Shown here: positions 1 through 10,617 of the stretch, piece by piece | How the letters are laid out: every line of letters begins with the position of its first letter | How positions within the stretch are numbered: position 1 is the first letter of the stretch | Assembly: GCA_913062865.1 (NCBI GenBank) | Contig: CAJXWO010000028.1 | Coordinates: forward strand, 1-35,959 | Origin: an uncultured Paracoccaceae bacterium | Lineage (GTDB): Bacteria > Pseudomonadota > Alphaproteobacteria > Rhodobacterales > Rhodobacteraceae | DNA length: 35,959 nt | Reading direction: 5' to 3' | The notes under the pieces: generated by a model | Database searches by the model: none | Seen by the model: only the letters and a program-made list of their open reading frames with translations | What the model was told of the DNA's origin: nothing | Made by a program: the position numbers and the translations under genes

Positions 1-1166
1 CGGATCGACATCATCGGGCCTTCGAAGGTGGACATGCCGTAGAAGCCGACCGAGATCACCATCATGCGGATGATCGGATCGGTGCGCAGCTTGTCCCAGG
101 CGCCCGAAAGCGTCATCAGGCCGTTGATCATGCCGCCCCAGCTGGGCATCCACAGCACGATCGAGAACACCATCCCCAGGGTCGAGGCCCAGTCAGGCAG
201 CGCCGTGTAGTGCAGGTGGTGCGGACCGGCCCAGATGTAGATGAAGATCAGCGCCCAGAAGTGGATGATCGACAGCTTGTAGCTGAACACGGGACGCTCG
301 GCCTGCTTGGGCACGAAGTAGTACATCATGCCCAGGAAGCCCGCGGTCAGGAAAAAGCCCACCGCGTTGTGGCCGTACCACCATTGCGTCATGGCGTCCT
401 GCACACCGGCGAAGACCTGGACCGACTTGGAGCCGAAGATCGAGACCGGGACCGACAGGTTGTTGAACACGTGCAGCATCGCGACGGTCACGATGAAGGA
501 CAGGTAGAACCAGTTGGCCACGTAGATATGCGGCTCTTTCCGCTTGATGATCGTGCCCAGGAACACCGCAAGGTAGACCACCCAGACGATCGTCAGCCAC
601 CAGTCGATGTACCATTCCGGCTCGGCGTATTCCTTGGACTGGGTCGCGCCCAGCAGGTAGCCGGTTGCCGCCAGCACGATGAACAGGTTGTAGCCCCAGA
701 AGACGAACCACGCTGCGTTACCGCCCCATAGCCGCGCCGCGCTGGTGCGCTGAACCACATAGAACGAGGTCGCGATCAGGGCATTGCCGCCAAAGGCGAA
801 GATCACCGCGGAGGTGTGGAGAGGACGCAACCGCCCAAAGTTCAGATACCCTTCGGACCAATCGAAATTGAGACCGGGAAAGGCCAGCTGGAAGGCAATG
901 AACGTGCCGGCCAGAAAGCCCACGACGCCCCAAAAGGCGGTGGCGATCACGCCGGCGCGCACCACGCCGTCCATGTAGCTCTGCTCTCGAACGGCGGCCG
1001 CAACCGGTTCGTCCGTATGGCGGAGCGTGTACAGGAAAAGACCACCGCCCACGGCCATGATGATGATGGCGTGGACGAGGTAAGCCACGTCACGTGCGTA
1101 ATTGGCTGCGATCATCGCCAGTAGCGTGATCAAGCCAAACACGATCAGCTTAATATAATTCAACAT
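1..1166 (-). CDS. ccoN: cbb3-type cytochrome c oxidase subunit I, partial (C-terminus beyond window)
   Basis: Catalytic haem-copper subunit of the high-affinity cbb3 terminal oxidase of the inner membrane; it reduces O2 to water with electrons from c-type cytochromes and pumps protons. An uninterrupted frame of 388 codons runs from ATG 1166 to the left edge, against about 530 residues in full-length CcoN. Several hydrophobic helices are visible. [17 protein letters not shown] carries a haem-ligand His, [15 protein letters not shown] carries the active-site His, and [15 protein letters not shown] carries the CuB His pair. The gene is divergent from usp across a promoter with two FNR boxes, so low-oxygen activation by FnrL is expected. 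ccoO, ccoQ and ccoP probably follow outside the window (inference). The family call is very secure; only the C-terminus is unseen. Confidence 0.97.
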   Translation of the reverse strand, partial: MLNYIKLIVFGLITLLAMIAANYARDVAYLVHAIIIMAVGGGLFLYTLRHTDEPVAAAVREQSYMDGVVRAGVIATAFWGVVGFLAGTFIAFQLAFPGLNFDWSEGYLNFGRLRPLHTSAVIFAFGGNALIATSFYVVQRTSAARLWGGNAAWFVFWGYNLFIVLAATGYLLGATQSKEYAEPEWYIDWWLTIVWVVYLAVFLGTIIKRKEPHIYVANWFYLSFIVTVAMLHVFNNLSVPVSIFGSKSVQVFAGVQDAMTQWWYGHNAVGFFLTAGFLGMMYYFVPKQAERPVFSYKLSIIHFWALIFIYIWAGPHHLHYTALPDWASTLGMVFSIVLWMPSWGGMINGLMTLSGAWDKLRTDPIIRMMVISVGFYGMSTFEGPMMSI

Positions 1167-1186
1167 TTTGCGTCCCTTCGTCTGGA

Positions 1187-1210
1187 CCGCTCGATTCGTA
1201 CTTCGAGCGG
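1187..1210 (-). promoter_or_regulatory. Stem-loop in the predicted ccoN mRNA leader
   Basis: CCGCTCGA (1187-1194) and TCGAGCGG (1203-1210) form a perfect 8-bp inverted repeat with an 8-nt loop. With the predicted start of transcription near 1222, the stem lies in the 5' leader of ccoN, about 20 nt before its ATG. It could affect message stability or translation; the role is inferred. Confidence 0.45.
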
Positions 1211-1228
1211 GGAATTTAGACTGTCCGC

Positions 1229-1234
1229 TTATTG
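1229..1234 (-). promoter_or_regulatory. Putative -10 element of ccoN
   Basis: On the minus strand the hexamer reads CAATAA. It falls at -12 to -7 if transcription starts near 1222, which is 41.5 bp from the centre of the FNR box at 1257-1270. This is the spacing of class II FNR/CRP activation. Confidence 0.45.
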
Positions 1235-1256
1235 CTGGCGGGGGGCGCCACCCGCA

Positions 1257-1270
1257 TTGATCTGCATCAA
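1257..1270. promoter_or_regulatory. FNR box (ccoN-proximal)
   Basis: TTGATCTGCATCAA is a perfect match to the FNR consensus TTGAT-N4-ATCAA. Its centre (1263.5) is correctly placed to activate ccoN leftward, with the start of transcription near 1222. Confidence 0.9.
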
Positions 1271-1288
1271 GGCTGGGTGGTGCTTTTC

Positions 1289-1302
1289 TTGACCCGCATC
1301 AA
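1289..1302. promoter_or_regulatory. FNR box (usp-proximal)
   Basis: TTGACCCGCATCAA differs from the FNR consensus at one base. Its centre (1295.5) plus 41.5 bp predicts a start of transcription near 1337, leaving a leader of about 23 nt before the usp ATG that includes the CAGGAG ribosome site. A weak -10 candidate (TAGCCT, 1324-1329) fits. Confidence 0.85.
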
Positions 1303-1359
1303 GGCGTCGCAGGCTGAAACCGCTAGCCTTGTCCGAGATCACAGTTTCAGGAGATACCA

Positions 1360-2199
1360 ATGGCTTACAAAACGCTTCTGTCCGTTCTCTCCGATCCCGC
1401 GTTGATGGAAACGCCGCTGGCGCAGGGGGATGCCTTGGCCATGGCGGAAGACGCCCATTTCGATGTTCTTTGCCTTGGCGTGGACCGTACGCAGACCGGG
1501 TACTACTACGCCGGCGCGAACGCGATGCTGCTTCAGGAAAGCATTTCGCGGGCTCAAGAGGACGCGGCCGCTCTCGAAAAGGCAGTCAAGCAACGCCTCG
1601 AAGGGACCCAGGCCCGCTGGGCCACGGATACCGGCGTTGCCCAACTGGCCGACCTGGGCCGCATCGTGGCGGCCCGGGCGCGGTTTTCCGACCTCGTGAT
1701 ACTGCCCCGACCCTATGGCGAAGGCTGCGGTGCGGAACTGGAGCCGATCATCGAATCGGCGATGTTCGAAGGGCATGCCCCGGTGCTGGTGATGCCCGAT
1801 GCCGCGGCAATGGCGGCCCGGCCCAAGAAGATCATGATCAGCTGGAACGAAAGCGTCGAGGCGATGAACGCAATCCGCGCCGCGATGCCGTTCCTGCAAA
1901 AGGCGGACCTGGTCAGCGTCGTCGTGGTGGATCCGCCTGCGCACAGCCCCAACCGCTCCGACCCGGGCGGCCCGTTGTCCCAATGGCTGTCGCGTCACGG
2001 CGTACGGGTGGAAATTGATGTGCTGTCGAAGACCTTGCCGCGGGTGTCGGATGTGATCCTGCGTCACGCAACGGACATGGATGCCGAATTGGTCGTGATG
2101 GGGGCCTATGGCCATTCGCGTTTCCGCGAAGCGATCCTGGGGGGCGCCACGCGAAACATGCTGGAACACGCGTCGGTGCCGGTCTTCATGGCGCATTGA
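1360..2199 (+). CDS. Universal stress protein (UspA family)
   Basis: A 279-residue cytoplasmic protein of the universal stress family, whose members bind nucleotides and help cells survive stress or low oxygen. The start is ATG 1360, preceded by a good Shine-Dalgarno site (AGGAG). The N-terminal half is a divergent Usp-like domain. The C-terminal half ends with VMGAYGHSRFREAILGGAT, the Usp nucleotide-binding signature G-x2-G-x9-G-(S/T), followed by the usual SVPVFMAH end strand. It is about twice the length of a single Usp domain, as expected for tandem-domain members. It shares a divergent promoter with ccoN and has its own FNR box, so it is probably part of the FnrL regulon. The client or ligand is unknown. 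Confidence 0.9.
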   Translation: MAYKTLLSVLSDPALMETPLAQGDALAMAEDAHFDVLCLGVDRTQTGYYYAGANAMLLQESISRAQEDAAALEKAVKQRLEGTQARWATDTGVAQLADLGRIVAARARFSDLVILPRPYGEGCGAELEPIIESAMFEGHAPVLVMPDAAAMAARPKKIMISWNESVEAMNAIRAAMPFLQKADLVSVVVVDPPAHSPNRSDPGGPLSQWLSRHGVRVEIDVLSKTLPRVSDVILRHATDMDAELVVMGAYGHSRFREAILGGATRNMLEHASVPVFMAH

Positions 2200-2265
2200 C
2201 CGGGGCCCACTGATCCGAGGCGCACAGCGCAAAGACGGGGCAGGGTCCATAGAAGGGCCTTGTTC

Positions 2266-2285
2266 ACCGCGTTTCGAAACGCGGT
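2266..2285. repeat. Perfect 20-bp palindrome between usp and fnrL
   Basis: ACCGCGTTTCGAAACGCGGT is fully self-complementary. It lies in the 238-bp stretch between the convergent genes usp and fnrL, two bases before a second, related palindrome. There is no clear T-tract, so it may be a bidirectional terminator or a protein-binding site. Confidence 0.75.
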
Positions 2286-2287
2286 CT

Positions 2288-2308
2288 CAAGCGGTTTCGA
2301 ACCGCTTG
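2288..2308. repeat. Second palindrome, related to the one at 2266-2285
   Basis: The arms CAAGCGGTT (2288-2296) and AACCGCTTG (2300-2308) are perfectly complementary around TCG. Both palindromes share a TTCGAA core and a GCG-rich flank. The rest of the 2200-2437 stretch shows no gene. Confidence 0.7.
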
Positions 2309-2437
2309 GCCGCGTCGCATCGCAGCGGCGCCCGCCCGATGACTGCCCGGGTCTCGCAGTTCGGATCTGGCAAACCGGGTCGGGAGAGGATCGGTCTAAA
2401 TGCCGGAGGCTTCGGGCGGCCCGGCAGGCCAGCATGA

Positions 2438-3184
2438 TCAGGCCAGCATGCCGCCGTCGGTGTCGTCGCCCGCTTCTTCCAGAAGGCGCGCAAAGTCCGG
2501 CACGGTCACATGCCGCTTGCCTTCGAGATGGATCACACCGTCGCGCTTCAGCGCGCTGACCTGGCGGCTCACGGTCTCGAGTGTCAGGCCCAGGTAGTCC
2601 GCCATCGCCTCGCGCGTCAGCGGCAGATCGAAGATCAACGGACCGTCCATGCCCTTGAGCTGCAACGAGGCATCCCGGCGCGCGATGATCGACAGGAGCG
2701 ACGCGATCTTTTCCCGAGCCGTCTTCCGGCCCAGCACAAGCATCCATTCGCGCGCGGCGTCGAGCTCGTCGAGGGTCATTTCCAGAAGGCGTTGCGCAAT
2801 GTGAGGCGTGCGCGCCATCATGTCCTCGAACGGTTTCTTTCGGAAACAGCACATGACCATGTCGGTCGTGGCGACGACATCGTAGGCCGCACCTTCGCGG
2901 CCGGGGCGCCCGACGAAATCGCTGGGCAAGAGCAGCCCGACCATCTGGGTCCGGCCGTCCTCCATGGTCTGGGTCAGCGTGGCGATTCCCGACACGACCG
3001 AGCCCACGAAATCCATCCGGTCGCCCGACCAGATCACCGTCTGACCCGCCTCGAAGCTGCGGTAGTACTTGATTTCCTCCAGGCGGGCGAGCTCATCTGT
3101 TTCGCACCGGGCGCACACGGCGCGGTGGCGAATGGGGCAGTCGCCGCAATCCTGGCTGATGGACTGTGTATGATCGTTCAACAT
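2438..3184 (-). CDS. fnrL: Crp/Fnr-family oxygen-responsive regulator FnrL
   Basis: Global transcription factor that binds DNA when an oxygen-labile [4Fe-4S] cluster is intact. I use ATG 3184 (248 residues, the usual FnrL length); a longer frame from 3253 would run across the FNR box at 3203-3216. The N-terminus has Cys13, Cys16, Cys24 and Cys27 in CGDCPIRHRAVCARC, and a further CC pair at 112-113; three N-terminal Cys plus one internal Cys are the expected cluster ligands. A cyclic-nucleotide-type beta-roll domain follows. The C-terminal winged helix has the recognition helix LTLETVSRQVSAL, with the E-x2-SR residues that read TTGAT. It is divergent from hemN over an FNR box, which suggests autoregulation. 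It is convergent with usp. Confidence 0.95.
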   Translation of the reverse strand: MLNDHTQSISQDCGDCPIRHRAVCARCETDELARLEEIKYYRSFEAGQTVIWSGDRMDFVGSVVSGIATLTQTMEDGRTQMVGLLLPSDFVGRPGREGAAYDVVATTDMVMCCFRKKPFEDMMARTPHIAQRLLEMTLDELDAAREWMLVLGRKTAREKIASLLSIIARRDASLQLKGMDGPLIFDLPLTREAMADYLGLTLETVSRQVSALKRDGVIHLEGKRHVTVPDFARLLEEAGDDTDGGMLA

Positions 3185-3202
3185 GTATCGGTCTTCGCGC
3201 GC

Positions 3203-3216
3203 TTGATCTGCGTCAA
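3203..3216. promoter_or_regulatory. FNR box between fnrL and hemN
   Basis: TTGATCTGCGTCAA differs from the FNR consensus at one base. The centre at 3209.5 predicts a class II start for hemN near 3251. For fnrL the same spacing would fall inside the gene (about 3168), so the site more probably represses fnrL than activates it. Confidence 0.88.
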
Positions 3217-3251
3217 GGTTTTCCTTGCCACACAACGCTAACTGTAAACTC

Positions 3252-4607
3252 ATGGTGACACGAACTCAATTGGCGAAGCTGGGTCTATTTGACGCGAGAG
3301 TACCGCGGTATACCAGCTATCCCACCGCCCCTCATTTCTCTGACCAGGTGAACGGCGCGTTGTTCCAGAAATGGATACGCGCGATTCCGGCCGGAGGCGA
3401 AATCTCGCTATACGTCCATGTGCCATTCTGTCGGCGGCTGTGCTGGTTCTGCGCCTGCCGCACGCAGGGCACCCAGAGCGCGGCCCCGGTCGCGGCGTAT
3501 CTCGAGGTGCTCAAGGCCGAACTCAAGCTCTTGGCCGACACGTTGCCCGAGGGCGTGACCCTGTCGCGGCTACACTGGGGCGGTGGCACGCCGACGCTGC
3601 TGACGGCCGAGATGATGACCGACCTGGCCGAGGCGATCGCCGAGGTCGCCCCTTTCGGCCCGAACGCCGAGTTCTCGGTCGAGATCGACCCGAACGAGAT
3701 CGATGGTGCGCGGCTCGACGCGCTGGCGGCCGCGGGGATGAACCGGGCCTCGATCGGCGTGCAGGACTTCGACGACCAGATCCAGCAGACCATCGGGCGC
3801 ATCCAGGGCTACGACGTGACCCGCAAGGCGGTCGAGATGATCCGCGACCGTGGTGTGCATAGCCTGAATGCCGACATTCTTTACGGTCTGCCGCACCAAT
3901 CCAAGGCGCGCATCACCGAATCGGTCCAGAAGCTTTTGTCGCTAAACCCGGATCGCGTGGCCCTTTATGGTTACGCCCATGTGCCTTGGATGGCCAAGCG
4001 TCAGCAGATGATTCCCTCGGACGCGCTGCCCACACCGGAAGAGCGGCTGGCGCTGTTCGAGACCGCACGTCGCCTTTTCCTTTGGGACAACTACACCGAA
4101 ATCGGTATCGACCATTTCGCGGTAAAGGGTGACGGGCTCGACGTGGCGTTGCGCAACGGCACGCTGCGGCGGAACTTCCAGGGCTACACCGACGATACGT
4201 CGGACGTGCTGATCGGCCTGGGCGCTTCTTCGATCTCGCGCTTCCCGCAGGGCTATGCGCAGAATGCCCCGGCGACCTCGGTCCATACCGGCGCGATCCG
4301 CGAAGGCCGCTTTTCCACCTCGCGAGGGCATGTCTTCAAGGGTGAAGACATGTTGCGCGCCCGCCTGATCGAGGCGCTGATGTGCGATTTCCGTATCGAC
4401 GCTGCCGAGATCTGCGACAGTTTCGACATCAGCCAACGCGGCCTGCGCGAGATGTTCGACCAGGTGAACCGCGCGTTTGAAGGGCTTCTGCAGATCACCG
4501 AGGACGGGCTTTTCGTTCCGCCAGAGGTGCGGCCCCTGACCCGCCTGATCGCCCGGCATTTCGACGCATACGAACTGTCGAAGGCGGGCCATTCCTCGGC
4601 GATCTGA
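3252..4607 (+). CDS. hemN: Oxygen-independent coproporphyrinogen III oxidase (radical SAM)
   Basis: Converts coproporphyrinogen III to protoporphyrinogen IX without O2, using S-adenosylmethionine and a [4Fe-4S] cluster, in cytoplasmic haem (and possibly bacteriochlorophyll) synthesis. The protein has 451 residues from ATG 3252, close to the 457 of the E. coli enzyme. The radical-SAM cluster motif is C60-x3-C64-x2-C67-x-C69 in HVPFCRRLCWFCACR, and LHWGGGTPTLL is the SAM-binding GGGTP motif. The N-terminal VPRYTSYPTAPHF is typical of HemN. The C-terminal HemN domain is present. An alternative in-frame start at 3225 is not favoured. No Shine-Dalgarno site precedes ATG 3252, and the FNR box predicts transcription starting at about the same base, so a leaderless message is possible. 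Confidence 0.96.
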   Translation: MVTRTQLAKLGLFDARVPRYTSYPTAPHFSDQVNGALFQKWIRAIPAGGEISLYVHVPFCRRLCWFCACRTQGTQSAAPVAAYLEVLKAELKLLADTLPEGVTLSRLHWGGGTPTLLTAEMMTDLAEAIAEVAPFGPNAEFSVEIDPNEIDGARLDALAAAGMNRASIGVQDFDDQIQQTIGRIQGYDVTRKAVEMIRDRGVHSLNADILYGLPHQSKARITESVQKLLSLNPDRVALYGYAHVPWMAKRQQMIPSDALPTPEERLALFETARRLFLWDNYTEIGIDHFAVKGDGLDVALRNGTLRRNFQGYTDDTSDVLIGLGASSISRFPQGYAQNAPATSVHTGAIREGRFSTSRGHVFKGEDMLRARLIEALMCDFRIDAAEICDSFDISQRGLREMFDQVNRAFEGLLQITEDGLFVPPEVRPLTRLIARHFDAYELSKAGHSSAI

Positions 4608-4619
4608 GGTCGTCGCGGT

Positions 4620-6205
<1,586 letters not shown>

Positions 6206-6209
<4 letters not shown>

Positions 6210-7390
6210 TGAAAGGTCTTTCTGGGATCGAACGCGTCACGCACCCCTTCGAAGATGAAGACGAGCAGCGACAGCATCAAGGCAAAGACGAAAAAGGCGG
6301 TGAAGGCCAACCAGGGCGCTTGCAGGTTCTGTTTCGCCTGGAGCGTCAGCTCGCCCAGCGACGGCGACGAGGACGGCAGGCCGAAGCCCAGGAAATCAAG
6401 CCCCGCAAGGGTCGAGATCGTGCCAGTCACAATGAAGGGCAGCATGGTGACGGTGGCCACCATGGCGTTGGGCAGCATGTGGCGGAACATGATCGTGCGG
6501 TTCGACACGCCCAGCGCCTTGGCCGCGCGCACGTATTCAAGATTGCGCGCGCGCAGGAACTCCGCGCGCACCACACCCACAAGCGCGGTCCATCCGAAGA
6601 GCACGGTGAGAAAGACCAAGAGCCAGAACCCCCTTCCGAGGATCGCGAAGAGGATGATGATCACGTAAAGCGACGGTGTCGCGCCCCAGATCTCGATGAT
6701 GCGCTGGAAGATCAGGTCGATCCAGCCTCCGAAATAGCCCTGGATCGCCCCCGCCACGATGCCCACGATCGAGGCCAGCGTAGTCACGATCAGCGTGAAC
6801 AGGATCGACAGGCGGAAGCCATAGATCACCCGGGCCATGACATCGCGCTTGGTGTCGTCGGTGCCCAGCCAGTTCTGCCCGTTGGGCGGCAGCGGGGCCG
6901 CGCCCGGACGATCCACCGGTGTGTCGTAGGCATAGGGAATGAGCGGCCACAAGAGCCACCCTTTCTGGATTTCCTGACCGTCCACGATTCCGTCCGCGGC
7001 GTCCTCGAAAACGCCCTCGGGATCGTCCCAGCACGCGTCAAGCCCGCCCGAGCGGATCAGGCACTGCACCTCGATATCGCGATAAACGGCCTCGGTCTGG
7101 AAATCCCCACCGAACTCCGTCTCGGCGTAGAAATTGAAAACGGGCATGTAGATCTGCCCCTGGTATCGAACCGCGATAGGTTTGTCGTTGGCCAGGAATT
7201 CGGCGAACAGGCTCAGCCCGAAGAGGATGCCAAAGATGATCAGAGACCAGAAGGCGCGCCGGTTGCGGCGGAAGTTGCGCCAGCGGCGTTGGTTCAGCGG
7301 AGACAGGAATCCGGCCTTCTGCGGCGGTGCAACCGCTTTGGGCCGATCTGCGGGCCCCTCGGTTCCAGGGATCGGATCGGTCAACGCCAT
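6206..7390 (-). CDS. yejE: Peptide ABC transporter permease (YejE-like)
   Basis: One of two membrane-spanning subunits of the YejABEF importer. It has 394 residues. The cytoplasmic N-terminus RRWRNFRRNRRAFWS leads into the first helix. A long extracytoplasmic region of about 140 residues follows, including a Cys pair in VQCLIRSGGLDACWDD, before the core permease helices. The BPD-type EAA loop is seen in EYVRAAKALGVSNRTIMFRHMLPNA, the contact site for the ATPase. It is somewhat longer than the E. coli protein (about 340), mostly because of this periplasmic insert. It lies 3 bp after yejB and overlaps yejF. Confidence 0.93.
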
Positions 7391-7393
7391 GCC

Positions 7394-8482
7394 CTACCCC
7401 TCCCGCTTTTCAAAATCGATGCGCGGGTCGACGATGACATACATCAGGTCCGACAGGATGCCGACAACCAGACCGATCAGCCCGAAGATGAAGAGCGTGC
7501 CGAAGATGATGGGATAGTCCCGCGCCACCGCTGCCTCGAAGCCCAGACGCCCCAAGCCATCGAGCGAAAAGATGGTTTCGATGATCAGGCTACCGGTGAA
7601 GAAGACGCCGATGAACACGGCGGGAAACCCGGCGATCACGATCAGCATCGCGTTGCGGAAGACATGACCGTAGAGCACGCGGCTTTCCTTCAGTCCCTTG
7701 GCGCGGGCCGTCATGACGTAGTGTTTCTTGATTTCATCGAGAAAGCTGTTCTTGGTCAGCAGTGTCAGCGTGGCAAAGGCCGATATGGTCGAGGCCACCA
7801 CCGGCAGTGTGATGTGCCAGAAATAGTCAGCCACCTTGCCCAAAAGGCTCAGATCCTCCCAATTGTCGCTGGTCAGACCACGCAACGGGAAAATCTGGTA
7901 GTAGGACCCGCCGGCGAACAGCACCAGCAGAAGGATCGCGAACAGGAAGCCCGGGATCGCATAGGCCACGATGATGAGCCCGCTGGTCCAGGTGTCGAAG
8001 CTCGAGCCGTCCCTGACCGCTTTGCGGATCCCCAGCGGGATGGACACCAGATAGGCGATCAGCGTCGACCAAAGGCCCAGCGAGATCGATACCGGCATCT
8101 TTTCGATGATGAGGTCGATCACGCTGACCGAGCGAAAGTAGCTTTCGCCGAAATCGAGCCGCATGTAATTCCACAGCATGTCGAAAAACCGCTCGACCGG
8201 GGGCTTGTCGAACCCGAACTCGCGTTCGAGCTGTTCGATGAATTCAGGCGGCAGGCCGCGCGCGCCGATATAATCCGACGCGGCCCCGGTCGCCTCTTCT
8301 GCACTGAAATCCGTGCCCTCGCCAGCAAAGCCCCCGAACACATCGCCCTGGCCCTGCATATTGGCCAGAACCTGCTCGATCGGCCCGCCCGGCACGAATT
8401 GCACCAGCGAGAAGTTGATGATCATGATCCCCAACAGCGTTGGGATCACGAGCAGCAGACGTCGGAGGATATAGGCGCCCAT
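7394..8482 (-). CDS. yejB: Peptide ABC transporter permease (YejB-like)
   Basis: Second permease of the YejABEF system; 362 residues, about the length of E. coli YejB. The first helix ([21 protein letters not shown]) and the following [11 protein letters not shown] are the hallmark of DppB/OppB-type permeases. A periplasmic segment of about 80 residues precedes the core helices. The EAA loop is at [25 protein letters not shown], and [16 protein letters not shown] is also conserved. It begins 1 bp after the yejA stop codon. Confidence 0.94.
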   Translation of the reverse strand: MGAYILRRLLLVIPTLLGIMIINFSLVQFVPGGPIEQVLANMQGQGDVFGGFAGEGTDFSAEEATGAASDYIGARGLPPEFIEQLEREFGFDKPPVERFFDMLWNYMRLDFGESYFRSVSVIDLIIEKMPVSISLGLWSTLIAYLVSIPLGIRKAVRDGSSFDTWTSGLIIVAYAIPGFLFAILLLVLFAGGSYYQIFPLRGLTSDNWEDLSLLGKVADYFWHITLPVVASTISAFATLTLLTKNSFLDEIKKHYVMTARAKGLKESRVLYGHVFRNAMLIVIAGFPAVFIGVFFTGSLIIETIFSLDGLGRLGFEAAVARDYPIIFGTLFIFGLIGLVVGILSDLMYVIVDPRIDFEKREG

Positions 8483-8483
8483 C

Positions 8484-10424
8484 TCAGTTCAGGTCGCCGG
8501 AATCCCGCAGGGCTTGCGCACGCTCCGGGTCGATCCACCACAGATCGAGATAGCCCAGAGCGTAGGGCGGCAAAGGATCGGGGCGGGCATACATGTCGAA
8601 GGACGCCACCCAGTAATCTGCGATATAGCCCGTGGGGATCACGAAGAATTCGTACCGCAACGCACGGTCCAACGCCTTGAGCGCCGCGTTCTGTTCGTCG
8701 AAATTGGTGGTGTCAAAGGACGCCTCGATGATCGCGTCGACCAGCGGGCTGGCGAGGCCGGCAGGGTTGAACAGGCTGAATTCGGCCTCTTCCGACCCGT
8801 ACATCTGGCTCAGTCCGCCGCCGGTGGACAGGAATGCACCGTAGCGGGTCGAGTAGATCATGTCATAGTCCCGTTCGCGCTCGCGCAGGGTGTATTGCGC
8901 CGGATCCACCTTTTCAAAGCTTGCATTGACCCCGATGATCTCGAGGTTCCGGACATAGGTTTCGACCATCGCCTCGATTGTCGGCGATACGTTCGACGGG
9001 ATCGGGATGTTGACGTCGAGCGTGATGCCATCAGCGTTGCGTCGCACATTGCCTTCGCCCACTTGCCAGCCCGCCTCGTCCAGAAGACGCGCAGCCTGTC
9101 GCAAGTTGCGGCGGTCGTTGAGCTGCGCCGGGTTGGAGGTATGCGACACACGCGCTTCCTCGGTCAAAAACCCGTCGGGGACCACGTCGCCCAGGCTTTC
9201 CAGGAACGCCAGCTCGGCACCCGCGGGCACACCGGTCGCCATCAAGGGCGTGTCCTGCACAAAGGAGGCGCGGCTTTCATACAGGCCGAACCGCAGGGAT
9301 TCGTTCACCCACTCGAAATTGAAGGCCAGCGACAGTGCCAGTCGGACGTTCTTGTCGGCGAATTGCGGCTTGGCCAGGTTGAAGACAAAACCATCGGGCG
9401 TGGGCGGGCTGCCATCGGGGATCTCTTGCAGCGTCACGACGCCCTCGTCGACGCGGGGGAAATCGTAGCCGCTGGCCCAGAGCTTCGGGTCACTTTCGTT
9501 GCGGAACGTGTATTCGCCCGCCTTGAAGGCTTCGAAACTGGCGGTCTGGTCGGCGAAATACTCCACCCGGATGGTGTCGTAATTGTAGCGCCCGACATTC
9601 GCGGGCACGTCTGCGCCCCAGTAATCCTGCACCCGCTTGTAGATGATCTGGCGATTGATATCGAAAGACTCGAGCCTGTAGGGACCAGAGCCCATGGCGA
9701 CCTCGAGGCGGGGCTCGTCCAGGCGGCGGTTCTCGGGATCCTCCTCGAACCACGCCTTCTTGAAGACGGGCGTGTTGCCCACGGTCTCGATCAGGCTGCG
9801 GCGGCTGACCTCGGGATTGAAGTGGAACTTGACCCGGCGCTCGTCCAGGGCTTCGGCATCGGGCACCATGCGGCTCACGGCCTGCGCGTAGGACGGCAGA
9901 CCCTGCGTGATAAACAGCTTATGGGAATATACCACGTCCTCGGCTGTCACCGGCGTACCATCCCAGAACCGCGCTTCGGGGCGGATGTGGAAGATCACCC
10001 AGTTGCGGCCTGCGTCGTATTCAAGCTTTTCGGCAAGGACGCCGTAGTATTCACCCACCACATCGTCGGAGCTTTCGATCAGCGTGTCATACTGAATGGT
10101 CGTCAGCACGCCGGACCTGCCCTTGCGCGAATAGGGGTTGAGACTGTCGAAGGTGCCCGTCGCGCCAAGCGAAATCTCCCCGCCCTTGGGCGCGTCGGGA
10201 TTGACGTAGTCGAAATGCGGGAAATCGGCGGGGTATTTCAGCTCCCCGAAATAGGAATAGCCGTGCGAGGTGATGATCTCTTCGTCTCCGGTCGCGGCCT
10301 GGTCCTGCGCCTGGGCGGACACCGCCCAGAAAAGAGCCCCGAAGGCCACGGTCAGGGCCGACAACAGGGTGACGAAACGCCAGCGGGTCTGGCCGTCCTT
10401 CGTGCGCGCCTGGGCAACAGACAT
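8484..10424 (-). CDS. yejA: Extracellular solute-binding protein, family 5 (YejA-like peptide receptor)
   Basis: Periplasmic receptor that hands peptides to YejB/YejE. It has 646 residues. The N-terminus is a Sec signal: basic residues, then the hydrophobic stretch [19 protein letters not shown], with likely cleavage after AQA (residue 39). The family 5 SBP core follows, with [38 protein letters not shown] and [20 protein letters not shown]. In E. coli the system takes up microcin C, and in related alphaproteobacteria YejBEF imports muropeptides; which applies here is not decidable from sequence. AGGAGG precedes the ATG. First gene of the operon, with a plausible promoter just upstream. Confidence 0.93.
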   Translation of the reverse strand: MSVAQARTKDGQTRWRFVTLLSALTVAFGALFWAVSAQAQDQAATGDEEIITSHGYSYFGELKYPADFPHFDYVNPDAPKGGEISLGATGTFDSLNPYSRKGRSGVLTTIQYDTLIESSDDVVGEYYGVLAEKLEYDAGRNWVIFHIRPEARFWDGTPVTAEDVVYSHKLFITQGLPSYAQAVSRMVPDAEALDERRVKFHFNPEVSRRSLIETVGNTPVFKKAWFEEDPENRRLDEPRLEVAMGSGPYRLESFDINRQIIYKRVQDYWGADVPANVGRYNYDTIRVEYFADQTASFEAFKAGEYTFRNESDPKLWASGYDFPRVDEGVVTLQEIPDGSPPTPDGFVFNLAKPQFADKNVRLALSLAFNFEWVNESLRFGLYESRASFVQDTPLMATGVPAGAELAFLESLGDVVPDGFLTEEARVSHTSNPAQLNDRRNLRQAARLLDEAGWQVGEGNVRRNADGITLDVNIPIPSNVSPTIEAMVETYVRNLEIIGVNASFEKVDPAQYTLRERERDYDMIYSTRYGAFLSTGGGLSQMYGSEEAEFSLFNPAGLASPLVDAIIEASFDTTNFDEQNAALKALDRALRYEFFVIPTGYIADYWVASFDMYARPDPLPPYALGYLDLWWIDPERAQALRDSGDLN

Positions 10425-10474
10425 GGGAAACCTCCTCTGTGAATGCCGGCCGCTCGCCGGGTCTTGTTAAAAGT

Positions 10475-10504
10475 AAGGTAGAGAGCGCGCTGGGCCATGT
10501 TCAA
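10475..10504 (-). promoter_or_regulatory. Putative sigma-70 promoter of yejABEF
   Basis: On the minus strand TTGAAC (10499-10504) is separated by 18 bp from TACCTT (10475-10480), followed by a leader of about 45 nt to the yejA start. Match and spacing are reasonable but unproven. Confidence 0.4.
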
Positions 10505-10562
10505 GCAGCGATCCGCATTTCCCACGGCGAATTTATTGCCCGACAGCGTCCTGCACACGAAA

Positions 10563-10591
10563 ACGCCCCTGTCGCGAAACGGCAGGGGCGT
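10563..10591 (-). terminator. Intrinsic terminator of the cytochrome c gene
   Basis: ACGCCCCTG (10563-10571) pairs with CAGGGGCGT (10583-10591). Read on the minus strand the stem is followed by TTTTCG, and it lies 27 bp after the stop codon of the cytochrome c gene. Confidence 0.75.
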
Positions 10592-10617
10592 CTTTGAAAA
10601 GCGATAAACCGGTCGGA

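Noticed and set aside
8514-10442. 642-residue open frame on the plus strand
   Set aside because: Antisense shadow of yejA, with no recognisable domain or ribosome site.
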